This document shows, in pieces, positions 47,617 through 62,100 of a DNA stretch of 64,000 nucleotides. Source of the stretch: Thamnaconus septentrionalis (lineage: Eukaryota > Chordata > Actinopteri > Tetraodontiformes > Monacanthidae); contig CM020510.1 of assembly GCA_009823395.1 (NCBI GenBank), positions 11,784,273-11,848,272 of the forward strand. The letters are read 5' to 3'. Every line of letters begins with the position of its first letter. Position 1 is the first letter of the stretch. The notes beneath the pieces were generated by a model, which did not search any database, was not told where the DNA came from, and saw only the letters and a list, made by a program, of their open reading frames with translations. Position numbers and translations under genes: made by a program.

Positions 47617-50600
47617 TGACGCGAGCTCAGATAATTGATTGATAGATGGTACATTTTCAACATATACAAAAACATTTCTTTCTTTTTAAGTCTACATTGT
47701 TTTAACATGAGCCAGCTCAGGCGAAGCTCTGGTGCTATTTTGGACAATATTGACCCTCAGCTGTTCCAAGAAATCACACAACATTTACAGAGATGAGTAT
47801 TTAATTTTGTCTACTTGGGTAAACTAAATATAAACTCCTCTTAGCTCCAACTTGATGTATGCAAAGATGTAACAGAATGGCAAAGGAAGACAGCCATGAC
47901 TTTGCAAATATCCTCATGACACTGATTATTTGCTGCAAATATTTGCTGCAAATCATATAATTCATCTTTGTTTACAGCACAGACAATCTCTGATTGATCA
48001 TATTTGCTTTGAGTGACTTTTTATCAGTGTATCAAGTAGCCGAGGAACATCGACTGTATCAATCCGCTGAGAGTCAAGACCAATAACAACATCTGACATT
48101 TAAAATAATGTGAAGGTTGCATTTATTATACAGTACACACACAAACACATACAACACACACATCCATGCTGTTGTCTCAGTTATCTTATCAGCCATCACA
48201 GGTGTGTGTGTTAAAGGCGGTGTCCGTTCCGGGTTTCTCATTCGGAATAGATGCATGCTAAGCTGTGTTGCATTTAATTGACGCTGCATACGGATCGCTA
48301 ATAAACATTTCTATTTAATGCTAAAACACCTTTCCACGTAATGAAGCACTATTGGCACATTTTGGCACTTATCTTAAATAAACTTTACAATACAGTCAAA
48401 TTATCAAGCACGACTAATACAATTTAAATTCACTGTTTTTTTTCTCTCAAGTTCTACAAGGATATATCGTGCCACTGGATATTTACCACTGGATCTTCAG
48501 AGAAGTTGCTGTGTGTACAGGGTGGTTGTCGGCGGCTGTGTTGGAAGAGTGATTGCAGGAGGTGGAGGGCAGAATTGTAACACTTATAACAGAGATGAAC
48601 AGGCTTGGTTCACACTCTGGATAGGGATACTTCTCAACACGCTAAGGTTTATCCCTGATGTTGTTTTGTTATTGTTTCATATTCAAAATAAACAGGTTAA
48701 TTAATACATTTCATGATTGAAAAAATACTTTATTGGAAATCATTTTTAATGTTATAACCTTGGCCAGATGGGCTTCTGTTCTGGGACTTCCTTACTGCTG
48801 ATTTGGCATGAGCCACCAATGAAGCAGGTTTAGTGGGATAGGTGGGCGGGACACAAACGGAAGAGGAGGTCCGTGTGTATGATTAGGTAATTCGAATACA
48901 GGTGTTGTGACGAGAAGCGCAGGTGGGTGGACAGTAAAAGGAGAGATAGACAAGAGCGGCGCATTTGAAGAAAATGGCAGGCGGAACATCAGTTGCAAGA
49001 ATGAAAAGCGCGTCTGAGATAATGTTTTATGAATTGCTGTAAACAGTTGATAAAAGAAAACATCAGTTCAGAGATCTGTGTGCCGTTTCTCTCGCACGTG
49101 CTTCAGCCCGCGCCGGCCGTGGCCTCCGGTCGAAGGAACTGAGACGGTCGCACGGCCGTGACAACTGCATCCAGGCACTTAGACTTCATTAGCTGTGTGT
49201 GTGTACAGCTGGACACACAAGCACGCACACACACATGTAAGTAGGGGCAATATAACAGCTGGGGCCCTGGCCAGCAGTGCAGTCCAGCGGGGGGAAGGAG
49301 TCGGGGCAGCAGGTTCAGGGTCCACGGAGTCGAAGCTGAGGAAGAGAGTGGACAGGAAGTGCAGACGCTCCACTGGCACATGATGCCCCCCGCCACTGAA
49401 ATCACTAAGGCTGTCCATTTCAGTTTTCTTTGTTGAGATTGCGGCCAATAAATGTTGTGACCTCACATGAAACAAGTGGACTATGAAACTGGTTCAGTGT
49501 CACGGCTTTGTGCAGCTGTACTGAACGCATTCCCAGTGAGGGCAGACTAATGTCATTGAAATGAATGGGATGGACTGACTGCATGGACATTTAACTGATT
49601 TGTGCACCTGAGTTTATTACATTGCAATAGCATCCCAGTTCATATACTCTTTACTTGTTTATATATTTTTGTAATAGTAATGAAATATTTAGTTATCTTA
49701 AGTCACAGATAATTTGTTGTTTTAAGTAGCTTTTTTTTTTTTTTTAAATATTCATTCATTTGTAATATTCTCTAACCCAACTTTAGGATAAAGATGAAGA
49801 ATCCCTCTAACTTTTAACTCACCAATGGTGGATTTATGCTCCACCATAGTTGGCATCTCCTGTCAGGTAACAATTTTTCAGGGTAAGCTCATTTATTTTA
49901 CAAATTAGTGTAAAGTGTGTCGAAGATTAATGTATATGTGACTGTCCCTGTGTTGCAGCAGGTTTGAAAAGGAGCTCCAGTCGACTTCTCAGATCCTTGA
50001 ATCCCCTGCAGCTTCACCCTGACAAACCCTCACAGACACATCACAGACGAGCCTGAGGGTCTCTCCCCAACTTTCACTTATCTGTTACTGCCAATTTGTT
50101 TATCCGCCCCTCGTCCAATGGAGCCGTGGCCCCCTGGCGAGCGTCAATTAAACGGCAGCACAACACAAATTCGACGAGGAGCTGTTGCAGCCTCCAGCTG
50201 GGGCCTATTACTGGCCTTCCAGCCACCCGTCGGGCTGCCGCGATGATTATGGGGGTTAAACTTAGCACCCATGCAAGAGGGTGAGGTGGCAGGAGAGGGG
50301 TGAAAAGAGGGAGGAAGACCCTGAGGAAGGAGGTACCTCAGTGTTAATGTACCACCATAAACAGGCAAGCATGATTTGGTTAAGTTGAGGAAAACGGGTT
50401 AAAAATGGTTTTATTTAGTCATGAATTTATTTTCATTTGTTTTTTTCTACATGCCAGTCCTGTCTTCAACGCTGTTGAACTGCATCTTTTCCCATCAAAA
50501 CAAGGGGAGGAAAAAAAAAAAAAACCCCAAGGCATGTTTAGCTAATGAGGCCTGGCCGACGCAGCCTGCCTGGGTCTTAATGTGCCAATTTGTGTTATGG

Positions 50601-51247
50601 ATGAGTCCCATCCTGTCTGGTCGTCTGCTGGACTGTTTTTCCTGCCTTCCCAAACCCCAAAATGGACGTGGTCTGAGGAGAGGGGGGTGAAGGGAAGGTG
50701 GGAGATGAGGAGGAAGAGGGGCTGAGGGGGGTGAAGGGACAAAAAAAGCAAGGGGAAGGAGTGAACGCCAGTAGTGGGGAAGGTTGGGGGAGGCGGCCGC
50801 CGCCAGAGAATGAATGAGCGCTACTATGTCTGCAGGCTCTGGGTTTCGCGTGTGTATGAGCGTGTGTGTGTGTGTGTGGCTGAATCAGGGCTCCTTGAGG
50901 AGACCCTGACAGCCTCTCACGCTTTAGGTAGACAAGCTTCACTTATTTTCACGGCTCAGGCTGAAAACACACCACTTCACAGCTCGGCCCGCTGCAGACA
51001 CCGTAGAAAAATGAAACGGCGGCGATTCTTTTTCCGACCTTCCCGTCTGACCAACGATAGCGCAGACGCCGTGAATATCAGTACACCAGAATGCAGAGCG
51101 CTCATTGTTCTGACACGGTTTTGCGCCATCTAACGTCAGCCACTAAGAAACCGATTTGCTTTCACCGCTATTTTTCTAGGAGGAATTTCATTTTACGACA
51201 GATAAACCAACACGCTGTGTTCATCCATAATTAAACAGTGTATTGAA
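47617..51247. other. Intergenic; no gene recognised
   Basis: Short ORFs only. One of 63 codons at 48513-48704 is followed by an AATAAAC signal but resembles no known protein. Short CA tracts lie near 48130-48165 and 49190-49235. Confidence 0.5.
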
Positions 51248-51370
51248 GTCTTAACCTGTGCTAAGTCTCAACGAGGTCCTTATATGGCTGCTGCTAAGGT
51301 AGATTTAAGTCCCCAAAAGTTAGCCAAACGAGTATATACATAGATGCTGCTCTCCAAAAGGTCGTTTTAT
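51248..51370 (+). repeat. Dispersed repeat, copy 2
   Basis: Partner of the copy at 47491-47616. Just to the right, AACTATGGACATA (51429-51441) is a partial reverse complement of TGTCCATAGTT beside copy 1 (47342-47352), hinting at a larger, rearranged element. Confidence 0.75.
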
Positions 51371-54300
51371 TTTTTTTACTCAGTGGCTAAAAGTTTGCTA
51401 ACAAGTTAGCTAGGATTGTCAACTAGCCATAACTATGGACATATAGCCAGGTTCAACCTGATTGTGAAAGACCTTATTTACAACCAAACAGCAGGAGGGA
51501 TAAGTTCAAGAAAGTGTGAGCACCGGGGGATAATTTCATTTATGAATTTAAAAAATAAATAAATAAATAAAAACATTCAAACATAAAAGCATAGAAAACA
51601 CCATGATTGTCTCCAATAGTATGAGTGCAGATCGAAAACTTAATCAGAATCCAACTATAAAAAATCAAACAAACAAAAAACTGGATGTTTCCAACAAAGG
51701 AAACCTGTGGTTAATACAGCCTGGTCAACCACATTTTTCTTAACCACCATATTTCAGTGGGGAAAGAGGTGCTTAACTAGGAAGTGTTAGTCGACGGCTG
51801 CAGCCGCGCAACAGTCCCGACAGCAGACTGTGATCAGTTAGACCTCGGGGCCATTCTGTTTGAATAGTCATGAGCTCCTGGAGGCACTTTTATTATAATG
51901 TCACTCCTCCACCTCCAGACCCCACCCAACCCGTGAGCCACTTTAATCACTCTGTAAGATGCAAAGTAAACTTTCCAAAGTTCCTCTTAGGCATGAATGG
52001 GGGATGAAGGAAAAAAAAAACCGCAGAGCTTTTCTAGAAATTAGAACCTTTGCTGCATTAGCAGCTGAAGCTATGTAAAAAAAAATGAGTTAGGTATTTT
52101 AGGCCTTTTTACTGCAATATATTCATCACAAGATGTTCTGCACCATCCTCACATACTCCTAGTACAGGATGTCCAGTAGGTGAGAACATGTTGGTGACAG
52201 ACCATCTCCTGCTGCTTTGTTAACATGGAAAAAAAAGCATCTCCAGAAGGTTTCCTCAACCAGCAGGACTGCGAATTTGGCCGGCAAAGGGGAGAAATTA
52301 AAAATAAATGTCCCTTCCTTCTCTCTCTCGCTCTTTCTTTCTCTCTCTCTCTCTCCCGCTCTCCCTCTCTCTCTCTCTCCGCCACCTCAGCCTCCACTCT
52401 CGCTCCCTCCTGTCAAAATAAACACATTGAGAGCCTCCCTTCTTTTCATTCAGACGCTCCGAGCCGTCGGCTGCGTTTGGAGCCCGTCTGTGTGCGTGTG
52501 TGTCCTGTGTCCCCTCAAAGTAGGTGTGTGTGTGTCACAAGTATTTATAACACAAATTGAAAAGCAGCTTTTTTTTTTTACACCTCATCCCACCTCCAAC
52601 CCCTCGAGCCCCGAGCCTCCTGCTCCGGCGCAGTATCTGACATAAGCGACCCTGGGTTTCTCTCCGTCCTGGCAGATAGAGGGGCCGCTGACCGCCGCTG
52701 GGGGAACTTTCCTGGCGCGGGGAAGTCGGCAGACAATCACACCTTTCATGGGGCCGCAGAGAGAACACTGGCCGTCCAGCGGCGGCCCGGGGAATTTCTC
52801 TCTCCCCTCCCGACCCCTTCTGTCCGTGTCCGTTTCTGTCTCCTTGTGCTCTGTGTGGCTTGTTCATTTTTTTTTTTTTTTTTTTTTTCTCTGCCCAAAG
52901 GTCTCTCTCCTATCCAAACGGCTTTTAATTTATGCAGCGTTTTGGCTTTTGATGCTCGTCCAATTTTGAAAGACTGGGGACAGGTTGTGTGCACACATTT
53001 GCATTTCAAAACTGAGGGAGAGAGAAATTGTCGCTTAATCTTTCACGATTAGCAGAACATAGAAGGATGCTGAACCAGAAAAGAAATTACATGTTTGTTT
53101 CTGGTGGGAAAAGTCACAAAAAGATTTTGTGTTTATGTGTCAATATTAAGAGTCACAGCCAAACTAAGATCATAGCCACTTGTCTGGAGGAGGTCGTATC
53201 TGCACTGGACATCACAGCTGAAAGATGTGGAATCACGCGAACATCAGAAAACAGGAATTTACCTGAACATTGTTTGCAATGTGCATTCTCCCACTATAGA
53301 TGCTCCTAAATGTTTTACACTGAGCCTTTACAGAGTCATTTGCAACAGATGGCTATTTTTTCTTTCCACTGTCCTTCAAAATTGTACTGTTCAGCATTTC
53401 AGAATAAAATTAAGAGCGTAAGTAAAACAAAAAGTAAAAAGTTAATCATTATCAGCATAAGCACTACAGGAGCAGAACAAATATTCTTAAAATTAAACTA
53501 CAGTAAAGTGCTCTGTGAACTCCTCTCTGAATACATAATAACACATAGTTTCAATTTAAGTTTCATCCATCCATCTTTCTATTTTCAATACCCACTTCTT
53601 GGTAAACCCAGGGTCACAGGGTCAATTCATGTTTAATTCTCCTTTTTTTGTTTGTTTGTTTGTTTTGGCTCCCTTGATCAAATTGTTCCTCTCAGACACT
53701 GACCTTGAAAACGCTGATGACGTCAAGATTCTTCTGGTCAAGACCATTTTCAGAGATTTAGAGATTGTGACAACCATCTGATCGCCATGTGTCACATCCC
53801 CGGCTGCTTATTCCACCTTATCCACGCTGTTTATTCGATACCTCCCACTTCCACCTGGATTTCCTGTCATTGTCTCCCACTCCTCTGCCTCACCTTCCCT
53901 TCTTCTCCAAACTGATGCGTTTTGCAAAGCCACCTTTCTGAGAGTTTAAATTTAGAATTGCCTCCATTTTGCCCACAGCTCAGAAGCTGTGCTGAAGAGA
54001 GCAAGACAGAGAGAGAGAAAATTTCTAAACTCGTCCCCTGGTAAATTGGCAGGTTTTGTGAAAAACCAATTTGGAAAGCCTCAGTTTGGGAGCATGAGGG
54101 GGCCAGTTGTGATGCCGCGCTTTGCGCTTCCCGTAAACACTCACCTCTGACTAACTTTATTCAAAGAGCTGTGGAAAAAGAGGCCAAATAAAGATCAAAT
54201 CAACACAGTGGAAGCTCCTGTGGAAGGAAAGGAAGGCCTTCTGTGCTGCGGTGGGGGCAATCTGGGACAGGCAAAACACATGGGAGAAAAAAAACACAAT

Positions 54301-56148
54301 GAGAAGATCAAAATCGACAGAGGATTTCATGGTTCAGGTCGTTAGCAATTTTTAAAAATATTGTTGAATAATTAGTCATCATGTGACAGGCAAATTGGAA
54401 TTGGTGGCCTTGGGGAATACACAAACTGAATAACGTGTAATCACAAACAAATAAATACATTTTAATTCATTGAAAAAAAAACAACCTGTGACCTGCTTCG
54501 GTAACAGCAGGTTGAAATTGTACTGCATGGCCAAGACACGTCCCGCTCTGCACGTCTTCAGCTTTGTCTGAAAAGTGGTACAGCGGTAGATGGCTTTCAA
54601 CACCTTGACAGTTTATTCAAAATGCACCCAAGAGATCTGCTGAAACAACAGCCAAACTCAAAAAGAGTGCCATTTGACTTGGATCCATTTGGTACCATGC
54701 TCCCTAAAAACGCTACTGCAGTTGTTTACTAGCAAAAACATCAATACTGGGGGCTGTGCCCTGGTTAACTGCTGTTAAAAGAAAAGAAAAATCAGTCATT
54801 CCTCCCGGTGTTACAGAAGAGGATTAGCGGAGGGGTTGGACCAGCCCTGCAGTGAACTCTTGCATCCTGGTGTCACGTCAACCTTTATAATTCCTTCCGG
54901 GAACCAGTGAGGATTTTCACTGCGCTAACAATGTGTACTTAGGAATGAGTCACACACGCACGCTCGCACGCACGCACAGACTTCCACAGTATGTCTGAGC
55001 AGCATTTCCCATTTCTTTTCTCTTTTCGCTCTATTTGCTTCCTATCATTCCCAACGATGTTTTCCCTCCCTAATTTGTTTGCGTCCCGCGACTTGATCTT
55101 GCCTCCGTCTGTTTAACACGGTCTCCCAAATCCACATTCAACACTCGACTTCACTCACTCCACTCTCTTGGCCGGCCTCCACAAGGCAAGGCAATCGAGT
55201 GCAGTCAATGATTCTTTCATAAAGTCTGCATTTCACCTCATCGTAATTTCTTCTCAGCCGCCGTGTGGCCAGCATCCCCCGGCATCTATAGGCTCATTCA
55301 GCGTGGAGAGAACAGTCTGTGAGCGTATCGCTGTCGCCACACTAATGTGAGCTCTCCAGACTAGAAAAAAAAAAAACGTATGCCGTTCCTCCCCTATACA
55401 CATGCCGCTGTGGTAGAAGTTGTGTTTTGTGTGTATATGTCAAGTTAAACAGAATCAGACTTGTTTCTATAATCCTTGAAAAAAAAGTTGATCTAGTAGA
55501 TCTCTTGGGTCTGGTTAATACATCAGGACAACTGGCCTCTCCATGTTGCCCATGCAGAGCCACGAAAGGGAGATTTGGCTCTGTTGGCCTTCGGTTGTGC
55601 GTCAGGCTGGGCTGCGCAACAACAGAAGGTGTCGTGTGTGGCTTTCGTCGCCACAAGTGAACTTCAAAGTCCCTGTCAACACGTCGCAGCTTCACTCTTT
55701 GGAATTTAAGGTTGCATCACAAGTCTTTGATGTTGCATATTAAAAAAAAAACATCAGAGTGGTCGATGAGTTTAGTCATGGATTTGTTTTGAGGGGTTTT
55801 ATTGGGGTGTGGAAAGTGTGATTATTTAGCAATTACTTCAGTTGTTACACAGTTTGGAGTTTAGAGATGAAACCATCAGAAAAAGCGCAGTTGGTTCAGC
55901 CAAAGCGCTTGTTTTAACAGTGTCATGCGGAGTTGCAAGCAAGGTGCCGGTTCAGAGCAAACAGAGCACCACTGGGACAGAACTGGTCGGGCTGGTTTTT
56001 TTGGTAGACTGGGAAAGGTTGTGGGAGAGGAGTTTGAGCTGCAGCATCGATTAGAAATTTTCCAACCATTTTTTTTTCTCTCCCTCGGGTGTCTAAAACA
56101 TATCTCCAAACAACTGTTGACACAAATTGAAACCTGAGAGGAAAATTG
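51371..56148. other. Intergenic; low-complexity tracts and repeat relics
   Basis: A CT-rich block lies at 52318-52380 and a T tract at 52868-52889. A relic of a common fish repeat sits at 53559-53621. No gene family was recognised; GC-rich stretches near 52640-52800 encode nothing familiar. Confidence 0.5.
53559..53621 (+). repeat. Relic of the widespread fish CATCCATCCAT-type repeat
   Basis: TTTCATCCATCCATCTTTCTATTTT, then ATACCCACTTCTT and CCAGGGTCACAGGG, matches the pattern of a dispersed teleost repeat (CATCCATCCATTTTCTATACCGCTT...GGGTCGCGGGG). Recognition is from memory. Confidence 0.55.
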
Positions 56149-56175
56149 ACTTTCCTACTTGTCAAGTAGGAAAGT
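56149..56175. repeat. Perfect 27-bp palindrome (13-bp arms, 1-nt centre)
   Basis: ACTTTCCTACTTG, a single T, then CAAGTAGGAAAGT. Every base of the left arm pairs with the right arm, so it can extrude a cruciform or fold as an RNA hairpin. No gene or mobile element was recognised around it. Confidence 0.9.
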
Positions 56176-59100
56176 GCACTCATTCTGAATCCAAGTGGCT
56201 GTTGTGTGCGCAAAGTGAGAGCTGATGTTTCACGCCTTGCTTTTTTGTTCACGTCCTGATCCATGATTAGGTCCAGTTGAAGCTGGCTACTGCCGATCTT
56301 ATTCCAATTATTTGTGTGTTTTGTGGCTAAGTTAAAAATTCAGTTTGAGGGCGATTTATTAGAAAGAACCAAAAACCTATTTCACCTTTGCAAACTAACA
56401 GAACTTAGTCACTTATATCGAGTCTGTAATTATGTTAGAAATACCAAGTTACTTGTTAACCCTGCTGCTAGCTATTTTAGCGAGTAAGCTGTGTCTAAAC
56501 ATCTGCTAAATGGTTGCCACTAACTGCTAGAAAGAAAAGTGACAAAAACTCAAAGATTATTATTGCTAAATGAAAAAAAAAATTTGATGAAGTAAAATTT
56601 GAATCATATTTTTATTAAACTAGCAGAGTAAAGCCCCTACTGGCCATGAGTAAGAATGCAGCAGTGTTGTTTCTTTTTAAAACGTAGTACTTTTTTTCAC
56701 AGTTTTTTAGTATTTTTTAAGCAGTTCAATTACTAATGCTTGCGACTTCAAAGGTTGAGTTCATTTGTAAACTGCCCTAGCTGGCTGCTGACATGGACGG
56801 CACCAGGTTAATTACATCACGATCAGCCACATGAAAAGATGGCCTGATTGCTATATTACATTTTGCAATGAGTCATTTATCACCTTTGGGCACCTGCCTC
56901 CCTTTCATTTGAGCTGGGCTTTGTTTGAAGTTGAATGAGGCTAACCGACGTCAAATAAAAACGCCTCGGGCCGGGTTGCTTGCGAAGACAGTTAATTAGA
57001 AAAAAAAAAAAAGCTTCCAATTTATTAACAGCTGCTTGACTCGCGACCAGTGTTCACAGAGATGTACAGTATGTATATGTGGGTGTGTTTGAGTTAAGCC
57101 GTGTTTAAGAATAAAATACAACTGAAGTCAACCTCAAATCCCTGACAAAGATTGCAGTGCCAACCTACACACATACACACGCTATATATATTTCACGGCT
57201 AACATTTTAATCCGCCTTAGCAAATAAATAAAAACGATTGTTTATTCAGTTACCGTCCACTTACATTTTCCTCTGCCGTTTAATTCTGAGGAAACACAAG
57301 TATACATAAACACATGCAACTAATGCATGAAGATGTGAAACCACTGATACAAACATATGGACAATGCACAGGCACAAGAGCAAACATGTGCCAGTTGCGC
57401 ATGTAGGATGAACATACATTAGATAGATACACATGAGCACTGCAAATATGAAAACAGATTGCAAACCAAGTCTCCCTCCCCACAGGTGGACAGAAATAGC
57501 AGAATAAATAGAAAGGTGAGAGTCTGATGGAAAAAGACCCAGTTGAATTTTTTTTTTTTTTTTTTTTTTAAAGAAAGTTTGACCATTTCTCAGATGCCTA
57601 AGAAAAATATTTCCTTACACCTCAACTGACCCAAAGTAACCTGTATCTACCTCTGTCTACTTGGACCGGAATTAGAATAAAATTGCTTTGAGTCAGAATT
57701 TGCTGATTTTTATTATGTGACTGCAAGCTGCCACCAACAAACCCTCCTGCAAAATTCTGGAAGCAAACTGTTTCAAAATGGAACTAATGTTGGTTTATTA
57801 GCGCAAAATGTGTATTTCACAACAAGAATTTTTTTTTTCAGATATTTCAACACAGTCAATTACATTCCTGGAAAAGCAGACATACCTACTAACATCCTCA
57901 TTGCAATTGATGCCATGTTGTGTTTTATTTTTTATTTTATTTTTTTGTTTTTAACATATAACATGGAGAGATTCTCTTCGACAGAGAGTGTGAAAGACAA
58001 TAAAACATTGGCAAAAATCAGAAATATCTTCTGTCAAAAAGATGTTTTTTGAATTTGAATCATTCATTTGCAATTTACATTTCATCCAAAGGGGACATAA
58101 AAGAAGAAAAAGCAGAAATGTTTACTTTCTTATTTAAGCCCAGGAGGGTGTTGTGCTGTTTGTCCTTGATGGGCTTCGGTAGAAACATGGCAGCACTCAT
58201 CAAAGGGGATCACCTGTCAGGTGGCTTGTGGCCTATTTTAAACTAACAGTAACTACCTGAAGGAGATGACAAATCTAGTAGATTAAATTCCACTTCCCAA
58301 GTTCAATAATAGTAAATCTTCTATTCTGGACCTCTGAGCAATGAAAAATAATGTTACCCTATTTTCTTAATAAGCAATTCTGCCTTTAAAATTTCATGCT
58401 TAACTGGGCTTACTCTTGTAACATGTGGCTGGAGGTTTGTTTGTTTTCTCCCTCTCTTAGCTTGAGTTGCTGATTGACGCAGTGTGCATTTGGAACATTA
58501 CTGGCTTCTCACATTAAAAAGGCTTCCCATCTGCTTCATGGCGTTTCACAGCAGTCGGCCCCACAGACCTTTGATATGCACGCAGCTCCGAGGTGCTGAC
58601 TGACACTGAAGTCCATTCCTCTGCTTTTAATGACATTTCTATTTCACAGAGACCGGTCACAGCTCAAGTCTGGAGGTGGTGAGGCAAAGAGTAATGAGTG
58701 GGACGTTCTGGAAGCCAACCCCACTGATACCGTGCCAGTGAGGTTAGTAGGCAGTCAAAGGGAAATGAAGTGTATCAATGGGGAAAGTGTCCTACTGCAG
58801 GTACAGGTGAGGTTCCAGTCGAAAGCTAAACAGAACAGGTCCAGTTCAGCTCGTTTCCACAGTGAAAGCAGACAGAGAGCAGGGAGAGCTGGAGGGTACA
58901 GTCGGTGCAGTTACATCCTCAGACTGTTTCCTCAAAAACATCCGCTCCATGAAACAGACATCTTATTTACCGAAGAAAAAGACCGCCGTGCCTTTCGCTT
59001 CCCTCCTCCGCTGGCTCGACCAGACCGTCTCAGCCGCCTCCTCTTCCTCCTCCTCCTTCTCCTCCTCCTCCTCCCTCCGTCTCTTCTTCTACAGTCGGAG

Positions 59101-62100
59101 GGACGTCGGCTCTTTGAAAGTCTTTGGTTACCAGAGTGGTTCTCTATAAAACCACGGCTGCTGAAAGGGCCCTCTGACTTCTTAAAAAAATAAATGCAAA
59201 TCAGAATAAATAAGAGACTGTGGTTGCTAAAGTTATTTTTATACTACAGGCTCAAATCATTTGGCTTTTTTTTCCTGACAGTTACATGTTTCACTTATTT
59301 TGCGTAGTAAATTTGTAGCCAGACGATTTTATAATGACAACATTGAGTGAACACCACAAATGTTTTATTATTGACATTTTTATTGCGTCACAACCTGTAA
59401 AAATAATTACCACCAATTGATACATCAATTTACGTATGGTTGTGTCTGAACAATTTGCACATTGTGTGACTGTTAAAAACAACCCCATTCAACGATGCTG
59501 CCTTTAGTCTATGCACGGCAGCGAGGAGACATGGGGATAAAAGGTCTGACATTTAAAGGTTTATTGTGTAAGAATCTAGACAGCTAATGGTGAGAAAGCA
59601 TATAATTTCAACATACCAGACTGTACAAAACTTTGTTTAGTCCACTCTGGGTTATCATTGAGACCTGATGGAACAAAATTATAAGTGGACAATATTGTTT
59701 TTCTGTAAAATAAAATAAAATAAAATAAAATAATAGTAAAAAAGAACAAGAAGAAGTTGTCATCACTGAAATGTGCCCCTGAAAATATAATTTCCTCTTG
59801 GTAAATCCTCCAACACATTCCAGGGCCGAGGCTGCAATTAAAGTGCATTTAAATTTAGTTTCATCTGGCATTTTGGCCGTACAAAGGTAGCAGTGTTGGC
59901 TGGAGGGCACATCGAGTGAAAGAGAGAGGCAACACACCGAGGTATTTATAGAGAAGGAAGTAGGAGCAGTGATGGAGGGATGGTCTCAATCTGAGGGAGA
60001 AATAGGAGTGAAAAAAGGTGAGACCAAGGAAGGCGTTTTTAAAGGTTTAGCAATTGTGTGACCAGCACCCAGGCAGTTACAAATAGAGTTGATGAAGTTG
60101 GGAACTTGTTTAGGATGGTTTTTACAGTATTTTTCCTAAGTATTTTAGGATTTTGGTGTATTAGGAGTACACCAAAATATAAACCCAGTCTTTTTGAAAG
60201 AAAGTTAGAAGCAAGTGAATAGTTTCCATCCGGTGGCTGGGATGGACAAACTACACTGGTCTTTGGTCAGCAAATGGTAGTAACAAAGTAAAGAAGAAGA
60301 GGTACAGGTGGGAAACCAAAGCAGATGTTGGTCTGGTTGCATAAAACTTCAAAAGTCCTCCATGTTGGTGAACACGTATCCACCGCCATTGTTGTTTCTT
60401 CCAGCAGGTAACAGAGAAACTGGAAAGACGCCATTGGAGGAAACAGCTGTCGCATAGAAACTGTAAGTAGACCACACTTATAGCATATAGTGCTTTTCTA
60501 GTGTCTGACCACTCAAAGCACTTGACACCACAGGTTTACATCCACCCAGTCAGGTCCGGGTTCAGCATTTCACCAGTGGGTCACATGACAACAGGCTTCC
60601 CCTCCTGAGCCACAGCCAGCGTTTGCTCCATCACAACTTGCTCAGCAAATGTTTTTCCTTCTCCCCGATTTAGTCCAAAACCACCTCAAGCCGGGGCAAA
60701 TTAGCCGAGGGGGGTTATGTTTGTTTTTGTTTTAATTTTCACATCCCGTCAAGTGCTGTGCTCCAAAATGTGCAGAGAGAGAGAGATTTAAAAGCGAGCT
60801 TCGGATGCACCAGGAACTTTGCCCTGCATTTGGAAAACACAAACATCCGTGAAAGAGGATGAGTAGCGGTTGATTTGTTTGTTTATTCCTCTTTCTTTTT
60901 CTGCCCGCTGACACACTGATTGTGACAACAGTACAGTTGAGTGACACCTGTTGAGTGAAAAAACACGGCAATGATCCAGACAAAGGCCAAAAGAAAATGC
61001 TTTAAAATGACATTTTGAAAATGGTGGCTGATTTTTGCTATTTTGCTTTTTTCACCGACAACTTGCAAAAAAACATCAAAAATGCCCAGCCAGACCTACA
61101 ATTTGCAGCATTTTTTGATCCATTACTCTTTATTATCATCCTGTCAGTGTCTTTTGCCGTGTTATTGTCTGTCTTCAATGCGTGTACCGTCGCCGTCCCC
61201 TCCCTCCGTCCTGGCTCTGTTCATTGTTCTGCGCTCAGGTGTTCTGCCAGCTGGTTGATGGTTAACTTTGGGCTCGGCGCTGGCCGAGAGCGAGGGAGGA
61301 GGAGGAGGAGGAGGCAGCGGCGGCAGCGGCCGCGAAGAAATGGTGACATTTCACTGCCATTATTCATCCGTGCTTTGTTCCCGCTGCGCCGGCTGAGTGT
61401 TTGCACTGGGAGTGCAGAGTGCGGGGCGGAGGGATGCTGAGACGGCGGGATGAATGGTGTTGGGTGTGAATGGAGGGGGGAGAAAAACGAGGGAGGGTCT
61501 AAGGGGGGGGGTAGAGAGGTGAAGAAGTCACGGGGTTAAAGTGTGAGACACCTATGGGGAGAGGATAAGAGAGACAAAGGCTTCTGTCTTCCTGCTATCT
61601 CTGACTTTGAGTCGCTGCAACTCTTCCTTGTTTTCTTCTTCACTTTGAGTCTTGAAAGTTTTTAACATCTAAGAGTATCTGTGCGTTATGAGTCTTTATC
61701 GCTGCTGCTCTGCATCGCGCCTCATGTATAGTTTGTATGTGAGCTCCGCACACCCTCTCCCCAGCTGTTTACATGATGTGTTTGCACAATATGGTGGCTG
61801 CGAGAGGGAGGAGGAGGAGGAGGAGGAGGTATAGGAGAAGAAGCAGGGAGGGGCAGGGATGTCGACCTCACTCACGGATGTTCCGCCCTCTGCCAGAGAC
61901 GCTCTGTCTGCCTGCTGCACTTTCGGTCTGTCTTCACTTCAGCCATCATTCAACACGGTTGACCTTGTGATAGAAATGATCTGCTGTCTTTTTGTTTCAA
62001 ATTCATCCTGAATATGAAGATGCTCCTTTCATTCGGGGCCACTTTAAATGGATGAGCTGCAAGGTCGTGTTCATGGAAGTTATATTGTGTGTGAGGTGTT

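Noticed and set aside
58630..59193. 187-codon open reading frame on the plus strand
   Set aside because: It includes a Leu run from a CTC/TCC repeat and matches no family; length is expected by chance.
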